DNA of 64,000 bases from positions 2,562,501-2,626,500 of the forward strand of contig CM043967.1 in assembly GCA_014529385.2 (NCBI GenBank), written 5' to 3'. Within the stretch, counting starts at the first letter, position 1, and each line of letters opens with the position of its first letter. The notes beneath the pieces are model-generated. The model was not told the origin of the DNA. It did not search any database and saw only the letters and a program-made list of their open reading frames with translations. Both the position numbers and the translations under genes were made by a program. Positions 32,679 through 45,960 of the stretch are shown here, one piece after another. This stretch comes from Adiantum capillus-veneris. Taxonomy: Eukaryota > Streptophyta > Polypodiopsida > Polypodiales > Pteridaceae.

Positions 32679-32932
32679 TGTATATAAGGGAAGTATGTGC
32701 CACTTTCCCCAACTTGCGAGCCCCGTTTTCATGTGATTCTTTGCGTCCCTTGTATTCGACACTTTCTTATGATATTGATCATTCGTTCGCATCCCTCACT
32801 CTAGTGTCCCTCTTGCGTTCAGTTTTCAAGTTACGTTCTTGTGTATGCGTTTGCTTGCCTGCAGGTCCCGTTTGCAACGCAGGTGAACCGGCGCGGCACC
32901 TTTTCTGCGACGCCCCGAACGAGGGCGTCACA
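32679..32932 (+). repeat. Gypsy 3' LTR
   Basis: It starts tgtatataaggg and ends gtcaca, 254 bp. It is followed by the TSD tggac (32933-32937). Confidence 0.96.
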
Positions 32933-32937
32933 TGGAC

Positions 32938-34088
<1,151 letters not shown>

Positions 34089-34274
34089 CAGTCTCCTCAA
34101 TATATAGTATAGATATTATAGAAAATAGCATATGTCAAGGCCCCCTCGTGGGCCAACTTCTATTTGCAAGAGGGAGGTCTAGTCTTTACTCTCTAGTTTG
34201 ATTTCCCAACGACTTGGGTTGATTTGATAGGTAGCTTAATTATCTCCAACCATGATCAGCGTCGGTGATTGTAA

Positions 34275-34579
34275 TCCAAGCCCTTTCAGGTACTTTTCAT
34301 TCAAGATTACCATTGCCAAGCACAACATGATCTAGAACTTTCCAACTAAATCAAGCCCTTTCAGTTACTTATCATTCAAGATTACCATTGCCAAGCACAA
34401 CATGATCTAGAACTTCCCAACTAAATCCAAGCCCTTTCAGCTACTTATCATTCAAGATTACCATTGCCAAGCACAACATGATCTAGAACTTTCCAACTAA
34501 ATCAAGCCCTTTCAGCTACTTATCATTCAAGATTACCATTGCCAAGAACAACATGATCTAGAACTTTCCAACTAAATCA
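34275..34579. repeat. Minisatellite, four 75-76-bp units (in unit 1)
   Basis: Unit starts are near 34276, 34352, 34428 and 34503 (caagccctttcag...ctaaatc). Copies differ at only a few positions. The array is repeated in unit 2 at 38471-38775. Confidence 0.96.
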
Positions 34580-34727
34580 AACACTCCCCAAAGATGCCTT
34601 TCCTCTTAAGCAACTGACCCCGCCCCCCCCCAACACCCCCCACACATGGAGGGCGGCATTACTATTTTGAGTTACCCCCCTCCACTAGTTGCACCTCTTT
34701 AAAGTGTAGTTTGATATACAAAAGTTA

Positions 34728-34748
34728 CCCCCCCCCCCCCCCTCCCCC

Positions 34749-34839
<91 letters not shown>

Positions 34840-34862
34840 CGTGCACACGCGCGTGCGCGCAC
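34728..34862. repeat. Poly-C plus 113-bp alternating purine-pyrimidine tract
   Basis: Poly-C at 34728-34742, then (TG)n from 34750 passing without a break of alternation into CG/CA steps up to 34862. Confidence 0.95.
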
Positions 34863-35399
34863 TATTCACGTCAATCAAATCATTCCAAATCTTACGATTA
34901 CTCTCAGGGTGTTGGGAACACCTTATTGTCTTGCTTTTATATGGTGGCCCCCACACATGGGGGGGGGGTAATTGTTATTGGCTTGATTTGACATAAAGTC
35001 AATGTCTCACACACCCATATATGAAAGGGAGGAGGTAGCAAAGAAAAAATCTAGCGACACCTCTTTGAGATGTAGTTATTTGAGGGAAGGGGGACAACTC
35101 AAAACAGATACCTTCTCCTGGTGTGGCGGTCCCTTAAGATCTTAGTTGGAACGCAGACCAATATTCCTCATATCTTATGAGTTCCATAGAGGGATCCCCT
35201 ATAGGCCTCATACATTAGGTGCCTCTTGAGAGTGTGCCAAAAATCTTTGAGGTGTTGCATACTCCACATAAACCTGAAGGTCTCCATTTGCAAAACAACT
35301 TGGAGGTAGCCAGTGCTATTTAGCTAGGACAAATGCTTCAACCATCCCCAAAATCAAACTTACACCCTTCAAATATGTTGTATCCAGTTATCCCCCCAG

Positions 35400-35544
<145 letters not shown>

Positions 35545-35774
35545 AGAGAGAGCAGCGTCCGTCTATTGATGTATGGGATGCCCACTTATGGGAAAGAGGG
35601 GGCCAATAGGGCCTCAAAAGTTCAAGGGCCCTGCAAGGTGAAGGGCCTATGAGGGATCCCTCTTATATCCTTCAAGAAAACTTCCTCACTAAGAATTAGA
35701 AAAGAATTGCAAGAGTAACTCTTAGGATAGGTGCAATTTGGGACGAGGCAAGTGAACCCCCAACACTTAAGTGC

Positions 35775-35975
35775 ATGCACCAAATATTGAAAAGGAGGTA
35801 CTCCGACTTATTCAAGCAACTTATTTATGCAGACGAATTCATTTCTAATAGTTCCCTTGTGCAAACTATTCTTGATGCTTTGTCAGATTCTTACCCAACT
35901 TTTACTAGTACTTGGAGACTTTTGACCCAAGGAAATCCAAAAGTTGTCAAGTTTGATGCATTATGCGATAGTTGA
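35775..35975 (+). pseudogene. Copia gag relic (unit 1)
   Basis: The open frame contains SNSSLVQTILDALSDSYPTF, then TSTWRLLTQGNPKVVKFDAL. It is co-linear with the gag of the complete copia element (SDSSLVQTVLDALPDSYQTF). The rest of gag and all of pol are missing. An LTR relic follows about 200 bp downstream in the same orientation, so this is an internally deleted relative. Confidence 0.9.
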
Positions 35976-36170
35976 TGACATTTTCTCTTGCCCCAGTATC
36001 CACTAATGCTCGCTCGGTGGTACCATCATTAAGTTGCAACAAAATTCTTAGATCAATGCCACCTCACCATGTAGGTTCCGTTTGTATGGATGCAATTGGA
36101 GGAGAATGGATGCAATTGTTTTGTTCACAATTTCTCTAAAGGTTTGCTAGCTCCTTCCGCTTTAATATTT

Positions 36171-36363
36171 TGATATGTGAACACACTTAGGACCGCCGGG
36201 GCAGTTTTCCCTCATTAGGAGGTTTTTCCCCCTGTGCATTGTATCTACGCCCATCACTCTAGGGCTATCTTATCTTTCCATTGCACACTGAGTAATACAC
36301 TCTATGTTGTGTGCCTTGAGCTTCCTTCGTCTACTCCAAGCCATGTGTGTTTTCTTGCAACCC
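36171..36363 (+). repeat. Copia LTR relic (unit 1)
   Basis: It matches the complement of the 227-bp copia LTR from the gtgaacacac box to tgcaaccc, with scattered changes and both tips lost. Together with the gag relic it marks the remains of an older copia element on the plus strand. Confidence 0.9.
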
Positions 36364-36559
36364 AAGGTCTGTATCCGCCACCACATGAAATTGATGAGGA
36401 TAAACTGTTCCATCAACAGTTATTGGTAAATTGACATGTCTACTAGCTTTATTGTTCTTTTAGATTTGTGGATCAGATCCAGTTGAGCTTCAGCAGGAGA
36501 TAGTGCATCAATCATATCTAATTCCTGGTAATCAATTCAAGTCAACATTAGTCCAGCAT

Positions 36560-36939
36560 TCATATAAGACTTTCTCTTTTGGCTTCCCTTGATGTTTGTT
36601 TCCACTATATTGTCAAGGAGGTAGTTGCCAAAATCGCAGCTGACCACCCTTATTTTTGCCAATCCCATTGCCATCACCACTGCCATGTGCAAAAGTGGTT
36701 CAATGTAGCATGGTGGCTTTTGTACTTTGAAATGTTGCGATACGAGTCATAGCGGCTCTGAGTAGATCAAGTCTTGATAGGTTCACTTGTGTCCTCTTTG
36801 CTTTGCTTTAGAAACACTTTGTCATTATCTATTGCCTTGGTGTTTTGCAATAGATTGTGTGTTCCTTGTTGTAGGTGGAGAGCTTCGTTGATTATCTCTG
36901 CACTGATTTTAACCTTGATAGTAGCTCCGTCTTTGTTGG
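36560..36939 (-). pseudogene. Unclassified TE-like ORF, 3' part (unit 1)
   Basis: On the minus strand the frame VTNKDGATIKVKISAEIINE, then ALHLQQGTHNLLQNTKAIDN, runs from the CACTA border to a stop at 36767. It continues, frameshifted, as a segment ending YECWTNVD/SYMNAGLMLT. It is the downstream half of an ORF whose upstream half lies beyond the second CACTA (48129-48450). The layout (ISAEIIN-x-A-L-x-L followed by a basic helix) vaguely resembles plant transposon-associated PMD-like or Transposase_32-type proteins, but I cannot assign a family. Confidence 0.55.
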
Positions 36940-36942
36940 TGA

Positions 36943-38283
36943 CACTACAACACGTCGCGTAGAAATAGCACAGATATTGACGAGACAAAGTTAGTTTTAA
37001 AACTAAAAAGCGCTAAAATAGGCACTGGAAAAAATGCCGGTGTCGCATCGTCGGTATAAGCATCGGTACATTAGAAGGCGGAATAACCCATGAAATAAGC
37101 ATCTAAACAAGCGTTCATGTGACCGTCGATAATTCTATAGGATATTCTGACGTGTCTTTCGAAGTGTGTACCGAACCCTGTACCGTATTCTGTAGTACAG
37201 ACGACCAAACCTGCAAAACAATTTTGGGTAGAGAGGGTTGGGAACTGATGCTGCATTTACTACAGCAAAACAAAACATCCCTCTCTGCCCAAAGGAAGAG
37301 TGCACAAGTAACCGCACTCCACCTACAAGCTGACACTAAAGAGCAAGTGTATGGCAATTAGCAAAATTGTAAGAATAACATAACCACAAAATCAAAGCTT
37401 GATTATGGCATAACGGCATAAAGATTTTATAGCCATAATTAAAACATGAGTTGAAAACTGCAAAACCATAAACATAACCCATTTTCCATACCATAACCAT
37501 TACCATAACCTACTTGTCATACCATAACCATAACAGCCATACCATCATTGCACAACCATAACCATCACATGATTGCCATACCATCATAGCAAAACCATAA
37601 CCTTAACTTGACTACCAAACCTTAACCATAACATCTGTGCCATACCATAAACATAACCATAAACATAAGCACTACAAAATTGTACATATGCAAACAATCA
37701 CTGAGTGAGACTATATCAAGAAGACCACAACTACAAAAAAGAATGTACCAAGAAGACTGTATAAAGATAACTGAGTAAAACTATATCAAGAAGACCCTCA
37801 TGGTAATGCCTCCCAGTCGATGTCCTCTCCCTCCTTCTGCAGCTAGATCACAAGTCCATACTTGTACCCATACTTCTCCTCTCGGCGTGTTGGAGGGTGC
37901 TTCACGGCAACTTCCTGCAAAATTATGGTTTAATCAATTTTCTTGTGTCTCTCGTGCAATCCCCGCCCACTCCTCTGTGTCCAACCATGCTCGCTTTGGA
38001 CTGCGGGCATTGTACCTATCTCTCATCTCTAACCGACAGTGTGACATTGTGACCCTCGCCGTGCCCAAAATCCAGCCATTCGAGACTGGATCGTACCCCT
38101 CTATCGACCTGTACTCTCTGTGAATGGCCTCGACAATGTAACTCTTTCTTTCATCATCAGGATTATCCCAAACCTCCATCACAGAGTGACCAAACTAAAC
38201 TGTACAGAGCTACCAAATCCTCTATCGCATGGCCTTTTTGACCCTATCCACCACAACATCCTCATCTCTGCTCTTGTACACCT
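36943..38283 (-). mobile_element. Left end of CACTA 2, truncated duplicate
   Basis: It starts CACTACAACACGTCGCG after the TSD base triplet tga (36940-36942) and copies 41120-42626. It ends inside the second-ORF gene at the duplication junction. It has no right terminus, so it cannot move by itself. The 37465-37675 part is rich in ccataac motifs. Confidence 0.93.
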
Positions 38284-38470
38284 CAGTCTCCTCAATATAT
38301 AGTATAGATATTATAGAAAATAGCATATGTCAAGGCCCCCTCGTGGGCCAACTTCTATTTGCAAGAGGGAGGTCTAGTCTTTACTCTCTAGTTCGATTTC
38401 CCAACGACTTGGGTTGATTTGATAGGTAGCTTAATTATCTCCAACCATGATCAGCGTCGGTGATTGTAAT

Positions 38471-38775
38471 CCAAGCCCTTTCAAGTACTTTTCATTCAAG
38501 ATTACCATTGCCAAGCACAACATGATCTAGAACTTTCCAACTAAATCAAGCCCTTTCAGTTACTTATCAATCAAGATTACCATTGCCAAGCACAACATGA
38601 TCTAGAACTTCCCAACTAAATCCAAGCCCTTTCAGCTACTTATCATTCAAGATTACCATTGCCAAGCACAACATGATCTAGAACTTTCCAACTAAATCAA
38701 GCCCTTTCAGCTACTTATCATTCAAGATTACCATTGCCAAGCACAACATGATCTAGAACTTTCCAACTAAATCAA
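38471..38775. repeat. Minisatellite, four 75-76-bp units (in unit 2)
   Basis: Same array as 34275-34579. Confidence 0.95.
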
Positions 38776-38949
38776 ACACTCCCCAAAGATGCCTTTCCTC
38801 TTAAGCAACTGACCCCACCCCCCCCCAACACCCCCCACACATGGAGGGCGGCATTACTATTTTGAGTTACCCCCCTCCACTAGTTGCACCTCTTTAAAGT
38901 ATAGTTTGATATACAAAAGTTACCCCCCCCCCCCTCCCCCCTTGTGTGT

Positions 38950-38950
<1 letters not shown>

Positions 38951-39045
<95 letters not shown>

Positions 39046-39062
39046 ACGCGCGCGTGCGCGCA
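38951..39062. repeat. Alternating purine-pyrimidine (TG)n-CG tract (unit 2)
   Basis: Counterpart of 34750-34862, with a ggg break at about 38950. It is preceded by a poly-C/CT tract. Confidence 0.93.
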
Positions 39063-39603
39063 CTATTCACGTCAATCAAATCATTCCAAATCTTACGATT
39101 ACTCTCAGGGTGTTGGGAACACCTTATCGTCTTGCTTTTATATGGTGGCCCCCACACATGGGGGGGGGGGAATTGTTATTTGGCTTGATTTGACATAAAG
39201 TCAATGTCTCACACACCCATGTATGAAAGGAAGGAGGAGGTAGCAAAGAAAAAATCTAGCGACACCTCTTTGAGATGTAGTTATTTGAGGGAAGGGGGAC
39301 AACTCAAAACAGATACCTTCTCCTCGTGTGGCGGTCCCTTAAGATCTTAGTTGGAACGCAGACCAATATTCCTCATATCTTATGAGTTCCATAGAGGGAT
39401 CCCCTATAGGCCTCATACATTAGGTGCCTCTTGAGAGTGTGCCAAAAATCTTTGAGGTGTTGCATACTCCACATAAACCTGAAGGTCTCCATTTGCAAAA
39501 CAACTTGGAGGTAGCCAGTGCTATTTAGCTAGGACAAATGCTTCAACCATCCCCAAAATCAAACTTACACCCTTCAAATATGTTGTATCCAGTTATCCCC
39601 CCA

Positions 39604-39727
<124 letters not shown>

Positions 39728-39957
39728 AGAGAGAGCAGCGTCCGTCTATTGATGTATGGGATGCCCACTTATGGGAAAGAGGGGGCCAATAGGGCCTCAA
39801 AAGTTCAAGGGCCCTGCAAGGTGAAGGGCCTATGAGGGATCCCTCTTATATCCTTCAAGAAAACTTCCTCACTAAGAATTAGAAAAGAATTGCAAGAGTA
39901 ACTCTTAGGATAGGTGCAATTTGGGACGAGGCAAGTGAACCCCCAACACTTAAGTGC

Positions 39958-40158
39958 ATGCACCAAATATTGAAAAGGAGGTACTCCGACTTATTCAAGA
40001 AACTTATTTATGCAAACGAATTCATTTCTAATAGTTCCCTTGTGCAAACTATTCTTGATGCTTTGTCAGATTCTTACCCAAATTTTACTAGTACTTGGAG
40101 ACTTATGACCCAAGGAAATCCAAAAGTTGTCAAGTTTGATGCATTATGCGATAGTTGA
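39958..40158 (+). pseudogene. Copia gag relic (unit 2)
   Basis: Duplicate of 35775-35975 with five or so substitutions (for example RRYSDLFKKLIYANEF). Confidence 0.9.
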
Positions 40159-40353
40159 TGACATTTTCTCTTGCCCCAGTGTCCACTAATGCTCGCTCGG
40201 TGGTACCATCATTAAGTTACAACAAAATTCTTAGATCAATGCCACCTAACCATGTAGGTTCCGTTTGTATGGATGCAATTGGAGGAGAATGGATGCAATT
40301 GTTTTGTTCACAATTTCTCTAAAGGTTTGCTAGCTCCTTCCGCTTTAATATTT

Positions 40354-40545
40354 TGATATGTGAACACACTTAGGACCGCCGGGGCAGTTTTCCCTCATTA
40401 GGAGGTTTTTCCCCCTGTGCATTGTATCTACGCCCATCACTCTAGGGCTATCTTATCTTTCCATTGCACACTAAGTAATACACTCTATGTTGTGTGCCTT
40501 GAGCTTCCTTCGTCTACTCCAAGCCATGTGTGTTTTCTTGCAACC
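40354..40545 (+). repeat. Copia LTR relic (unit 2)
   Basis: Duplicate of 36171-36363. Confidence 0.88.
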
Positions 40546-40718
40546 TAAGGTCTGTATCCGCCACCACATGAAATTGATGAGGATAAACTGTTCCATCAAC
40601 AGTTATTGGTAAATTGACATGTCTACTAGCTTTATTGTTCTTTTAGATTTGTGGATCAGATCCAGTTGAGTTCAGCAGGAGATAGTGCATCAATCATATC
40701 TAATGCCTGGTAAGCAAT

Positions 40719-41116
40719 TCAAGTCAACATTAGTCCAGCATTCATATAAGACTTTCTCTTTTGGCTTCCCTTGATGTTTGTTTCCACTATATTGTCAAGG
40801 AGGTAGTTGCCAAAATCGCAGCTGACCACCCTTATTTTTGCCAATCCCATTGCCATCACCACTGCCATGTGCAAAAGTGGTTCAATGTAGCATGGTGGCT
40901 TTTGTACTTTGAAATGTTGCGATACGAGTCGTAGCGGCTCTGAGTAGATCAAGTCTTGATAGGTTCACTTGTGTCCTATTTGCTTTAGAAACACTTTGTC
41001 ATTATCTATTGCCTTGGTGTTTTGCAATAGATTGTGTGTTCCTTGTTGTAGGTGGAGAGCTTCGTTGATTATCTCTGCACTGATTTTAACCTTGATAGTA
41101 GCTCCGTCTTTGTTGG
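40719..41116 (-). pseudogene. Unclassified TE-like ORF, 3' part (unit 2)
   Basis: Same coding remnant as at 36560-36939. Here an 8-bp deletion shifts the end of the first frame (VFLKQIGHK, then a stop at 40965), and the next frame (40719-40952) carries LLHMAVVMAMGLAKIRVVSC, then FGNYLLDNIVE and SYMNAGLMLT. It is interrupted upstream by CACTA 2, and its other half is at 48129-48450. Confidence 0.55.
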
Positions 41117-41639
41117 TGACACTACAACACGTCGCGTAGAAATAGCACAGATATTGACGAGACAAAGTTAGTTTTAAAACTAAAAAGCGCTGAAATAGGC
41201 ACTGGAAAAAATGCCGGTGTCGCATCGTCGGTATAAGCATCGGTACATTAGAAGGCGGAATAACCTATGAAATAAGCATCTAAACAAGCGTTCATGTGAG
41301 CATCGATTATTCTATAGGATATTCTGACGTGTCTTTCGAAGTGTGTACCGAACCCTGTACCGTATTCTGTAGTACTGACGACCAAACCTGCAAAACAATT
41401 TTGGGTAGAGAGGGTTGGGAACTGATGCTGCATTTACTGCAGCAAAAGAAAACATCCCTCTCTGCCCAAAGGAAGAGTGCACAAGTAACCGCACTCCTCC
41501 TACAAGCTGACACTAAAGAGCAAGTGTATGGCAATTAGCAAAATTGTAAGAATAACATAACCACAAAATCAAAGCTTGATTATGGCATAAGGGCATAAAG
41601 ATTTTATAACCGTAATTAAAACATGAGTTGAAAACTGTA

Positions 41640-41850
41640 AAACCATAAACATAACCCATTTTCCATACCATAACCATTACCATAACCTACTTGTCATACC
41701 ATAACCATAACAGCCATACCATCATTGCACAACCATAACCATCACATGATTGCCATACCATCATAGCAAAACCATAACCTTAACTTGACTACCAAACCTT
41801 AACCATAACATCTGTGCCATACCATAAACATAACCATAAACATAAGCACT
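41640..41850. repeat. Degenerate ccataac-rich repeat in CACTA 2
   Basis: About 25 copies of ccataac/ccatacc motifs at irregular short spacing, also present in the truncated duplicate (37465-37675). Confidence 0.75.
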
Positions 41851-41974
41851 ACAAAATTGTACATATGCAAACAATCACTGAGTGAGACTATATCAAGAAG
41901 ACCACAACTACAAAAAAGAATGTACCAAGAAGACTGTATAAAGATAACTGGGTAAAACTATATCAAGAAGACCC

Positions 41975-43068
41975 TCATGGTAATGCCTCCCAATCGATGT
42001 CCTCTCCCTCCTTCTGCAGCTAGATCACAAGTCCATACTTGTACCCATACTTCTCCTCTCGGCGTGTTGGAGGGTGCTTCACGGCAACTTCCTGCAAAAT
42101 TATGGTTTAATCATTAAATAAATTTTTAAATAACAGATATAATTTCAATAATTTAAAGCATATGTATAATACTTACACTCATGTCGAAGCGTGTCGTAGC
42201 CTCCACTCCCAAGATGTGACGCTCCAGCAGACTCCAAACGTGCTCTGGCTGCATCTCCCTGCTGCTGAAATCTCTCGGGATTTTCTTGTGTCTCTCGTGC
42301 AATCCCCGCCCACTCCTCTGTGTCCAACCATGCTGGCTTTGGACTGCGGGCATTGTACCTATCTCTCATCTCTAACTGACAGTGTGACATTGTGGCCCTC
42401 GCCGTGCCCAAAATCCAGCCATTCGAGACTGGATCGTACCCCTCTATCGACCTGTACTCTCTGTGAATGGCCTCGACAATGTAACTCTTTCTTTCATCAT
42501 CGAGATTATCCCAAGCCTCCATCACAGAGTGACCAAACTGAACTGTACAGAGCTACCAAATCCTCTATCGCATGGCCTTTTCGACCCTATCCACCACAAC
42601 ATCCTCATCTCTGCTCTTGTACACCTTGCTAGGATCATGCTCATGTGATCCCCAAGGTGTACGTAGTGTGCCAATTGGTGAACTATCTACTGAAGAGAGT
42701 GGGGGACGTTGTCTCAGTGGTGTGGACGCTTCGGTACAACCTCTACCACAGTAACCACCACCTCCAGAACGACGTCTACCTCGTCTCAAGGATGAATCAC
42801 TCGTCGATGTAGGGGGCACACGAGTCCTAGGCATAGGGGGCACACTCGGCTGTGGTGTGGGGCCAGTAGGTTTAGGGACCACACTAGTCTTGGGCATAGG
42901 GTCGGCTGTAGTAAGTCTAGAGGAACCTGCTGCCCAAAGGTTCTGTGCCATTGCGATCTGCTCTGGTGTGAACTGAGACAAAAACGAGCCCATCTGCTCG
43001 GGTGGCATGCAGACCGGAGTGATAGGAAAACTAAAACTAAGAGGGTATGGATCATCGTCATCGGCCAT
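41975..43068 (-). pseudogene. CACTA 2 second gene (Transposase_24/TNP1-like), decayed
   Basis: It starts MADDDDPYPLSFSFPITPVC and has a Pro/Ser-rich middle with RRGRRRSGGGGYCGRGCTEA, parallel to RRSSGGGGGCCGDSATDAST of CACTA 1. Two in-frame TAGs near 42555-42565 separate it from the conserved part VMEAWDNLDDERKSYIVEAI, then PAWLDTEEWAGIARETQE and ASHLGSGGYDTLRHE. A GTAAGT donor lies at 42176 and a TTTTGCAG acceptor at 42092. The last exon reads EVAVKHPPTRREEKYGYKYG with one internal TAG, ending EDIDWEALP at 41975. It is the homologue of the CACTA 1 second gene and is non-functional as read. Confidence 0.75.
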
Positions 43069-43219
43069 GGCTAATTATACACAAATAACACCCACAAAAT
43101 ACACTAGTTTACAGAAGAAACACTTAATCAATACAAATAACAAATAAATGAAGCTGCAACACAAATGAATGAATCTAAAGTGTATTGTAGACTAAAAAAA
43201 AGATTTTTACAAAAGAGTT

Positions 43220-45551
43220 CCTACCAAAAATCATTAGTTAATCTCTCATCTTCTATGAGATCTGATGCACCAAAGATGTCTATCTCAATCTGTACTTCTA
43301 CATCTTCATCATCAAACTCTACTTCTTCGTCGATCTACCCATCAGCTTCAGTATTTGACACCTCATCTCTAGGTTCAAACAAATGCTCACTGCTGACCTC
43401 TACCTCAGAATCTAAACTTATGTTTCCGTCGGTCCTGCGCTTTGTTCATGAATCACCTATTCAACCTCAACATCTAATCCTTCACACACTTGCTTGCTCC
43501 GTGGAGCAGCTTGAACGACATAGAGCCAGCACGGTTCAGACAGATCATTCTCATCATTTTCTGTCCATAGTGGATCGTGTGTGAACACAACTTGTTCACA
43601 ATGTTGTGGAAGTACGAATGTATCATGTGCTTATGTCCACACCTGCCTAGAGTTCACTTGAATCAATCCACTCTTATCTTTACGCACAGTTGCATTAGGG
43701 CTGGTAATAACTTTGAACCGCTTGACATCAAAGATAAACATATCAAACTTTCTAAAGATAATCTTCAAGATGTCTTGGATGTAGCCAAAGTATTCAAGTT
43801 GGCTAGTCTCTGTGTTGTCATCCCTGGCACTACTACTTTCTTGGATGAAGCTTTCCCTAACGCCACTAATGAAAGTCACCCTTTGTTCGCCGAACCATTG
43901 CACTCTGAAGTGTTTTCCATGCGACCACAAAGCTCCATATTTGTGATACTGCAGCCACAAAATTGAAACAGATTAAAAGTTATTAAAGCAATATGATCAT
44001 GTGGAGCTCGAAAAGGAAGTTGTGAAAATATACATGCCAATCTCAACGGCCCCTTGACATCTCCTCTTCCTCTTCAATAATCAACACTCCATTCCTCTTT
44101 GCCTCTGAGATTGTCACATCTAACCACCACCCAGTTGGAAAGTCGGGCAATTTTTGAAGATGATCTGGAAAAGGAAGGTTTCTAGTGGCACAGTTGCGCT
44201 TGAATTGCAGGCAATCTGTCAAGCGTTGTTGCTTTTCTCCTTCGTCGTCCGATTGGTTGGGACATATCAACCACATCGATTCGTGTCCACAAGATTCGGA
44301 GCTCTTCTATAAGTGGTTCCAGATAGATGTCCATGTTCTTTGCCTTGTAATTTCCTGGGACAATCAATGACAACAACAGATGGCCCTTCTTGATAGCTAG
44401 CCATGGTGGAAGATTATAATTAACCAGACAAATAGGCCACGTGCTCCATGACGAACTCTGTAATCCAAATGGGTTTACTCCGTCCATTGCTAGATGAAAG
44501 CGGATACATCGAGGCTCATTCTTAAATGTAGGCCAACTTTCCTCTATGTGCTTCCATGCGCAAGAGTCAGCAAGTACCCGCATCACATCATCTGTCGATC
44601 TAGTATTTGAATGCCATGTCATCAAAGCGGCTATGGACTTGCACCTGAACATGCTCTTATTCTTGGAATGATAGGAAAGTGTCGAAGGACCTTTACATAA
44701 ATAAATTTTCCTTGTGTGTCCTCCTTGTACCTGTTTGATCCACAATTGGGACACTATTCCAAATTTTCATACTCATTTCAAAAAAGTATACAATCATTAG
44801 GAAATGCATGTATTTTGTGATAATCCAAGCCCAAATTAGTAAGAAGCTTTTTAGCGGCTAGACGGGGTAGGGGGCATGTGATTCCCTTCTAGCAAGATTT
44901 GCTCATTGAGCAACCTGTTGTTATGTGAACAATTCAGCCCCTTGATCACATTATTGAACTGTATTTGCACTTTACCATGCTTAGGATACAATGTATTTAC
45001 CTGAAAAGCTCAGTGACTGAGGCGTCAGACCAACCGTAGACAGACTGCAAATTAAGCATTGCCAACGCCATACAGAGACCTGAGATTTTTGCACCAGTGT
45101 AAAGCGGCACGCGTGCAAGACTTTGCATCATTTCACCCTCTTTATCATTGCTATCATGCCATCGATATGAACGGGATGGCTGAGGTTGGGATCCACAGTA
45201 TTGCATTCAATGTTGTTGTCTTCTATGTTTTCAATGCTGGGATCCATGTCAAAGAATGCGTCTAACATCTGCTCCATCTCTACTTCTTGAAATGCCACAT
45301 CGGGTATTAGTTGGGAGGACTCAATCGATGGATGTTCGTTTGAAAATCATCTTCTCTGGGATGAAGTTGGAGCAATATCTACTTGCAGAGTTTGATCTAT
45401 TGTCTCTAGACCATGAGATTGATAATGCAAATCTTGTAGTTGCTCTATCAGAAAGAGTCCGTGATTGCGTATGTGTTGGTTGCAGATTTTTTGTTTTTGA
45501 AAGATGATGCTTGCAATGCGCGCAAGGACACGCCATCCTATCTTCCATACT
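43220..45551 (-). pseudogene. CACTA 2 tnp2-type transposase, heavily decayed
   Basis: Recognisable pieces in order: ACPCAHCKHHL (45540), GWSDASVTELFR before an intron (44997), GLDYHKIHAFPNDCILF (about 44800), Transposase_21 with AMDGVNPFGLQSSSWSTWPI, GHLLLSLIVPGNYKAKNMDI and YLEPLIEELRILW (44500-44270). Next comes a direct jump into CLQFKRNCATRNLPFPDHLQ (44210), so all of DUF4218 is deleted. DUF4216 remains (SQLEYFGYIQDILKIIF, 43800), then WLYVVQAAPRSKQVCEGLDV (43500) and an acidic tail EVEFDDEDVEVQIEIDIFG (43300). At least five stops and several frameshifts are present. It is clearly dead. Confidence 0.85.
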
Positions 45552-45599
45552 TTATCTACCAATGATGCAACAAATAATTAAAACACTCTAGTTGTTATA

Positions 45600-45960
45600 A
45601 CTATACACTACTAAGTACATGACAACCTCACTTTCTCTAGCCAGACCCGATCCCCACACACCTCAGTCTAGAGGTGCACGGATATCAGGAATACATGGTA
45701 ATAATCTTATCTTTATTGATCAATGAAGTCTATGTGCACTTTTAAAATCCGATTGCATTTTTTTCAACTATTTACTGCTAGCTCTAACAACCTCACATTC
45801 TCTAGCCAGGCCCGATCCCTGCACACCTCGATCTAGAGGTGCACGGAGAAGAGGATCACAAGGTAATAATCTCGTCTTTATTGGTCAATGACTATATATT
45901 AAGGTTCTTGAAGTCTGTGCACTTTTGAAGTCCAATTACGTTTTTTCAACTATTTGTTGC
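45600..45960. repeat. CACTA 2 upstream box, two tandem copies
   Basis: A segment of about 160 bp (acctcacattctctagcc, gcacacctcg/agtctagaggtg, ttattgatcaatga) occurs twice and is shared with CACTA 1 (29171-29250). It lies upstream of the transposase gene and is a candidate promoter element. Confidence 0.8.

Noticed and set aside
34275-34579. CRISPR-like array
   Set aside because: The 75-76-bp units are repeated end to end with no unique spacers, in a plant genome; it is a minisatellite.
37119-37361. 80-codon plus-strand frame, also at 41296-41538, conserved between both duplicate units
   Set aside because: Conservation is explained by the recent tandem duplication. It lies in the CACTA subterminal region and has no motif.
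36943-38283. An independent third CACTA insertion
   Set aside because: It shares its left flank, TSD and break with the 4.2-kb duplication, so it is a duplicate of the CACTA 2 left end.
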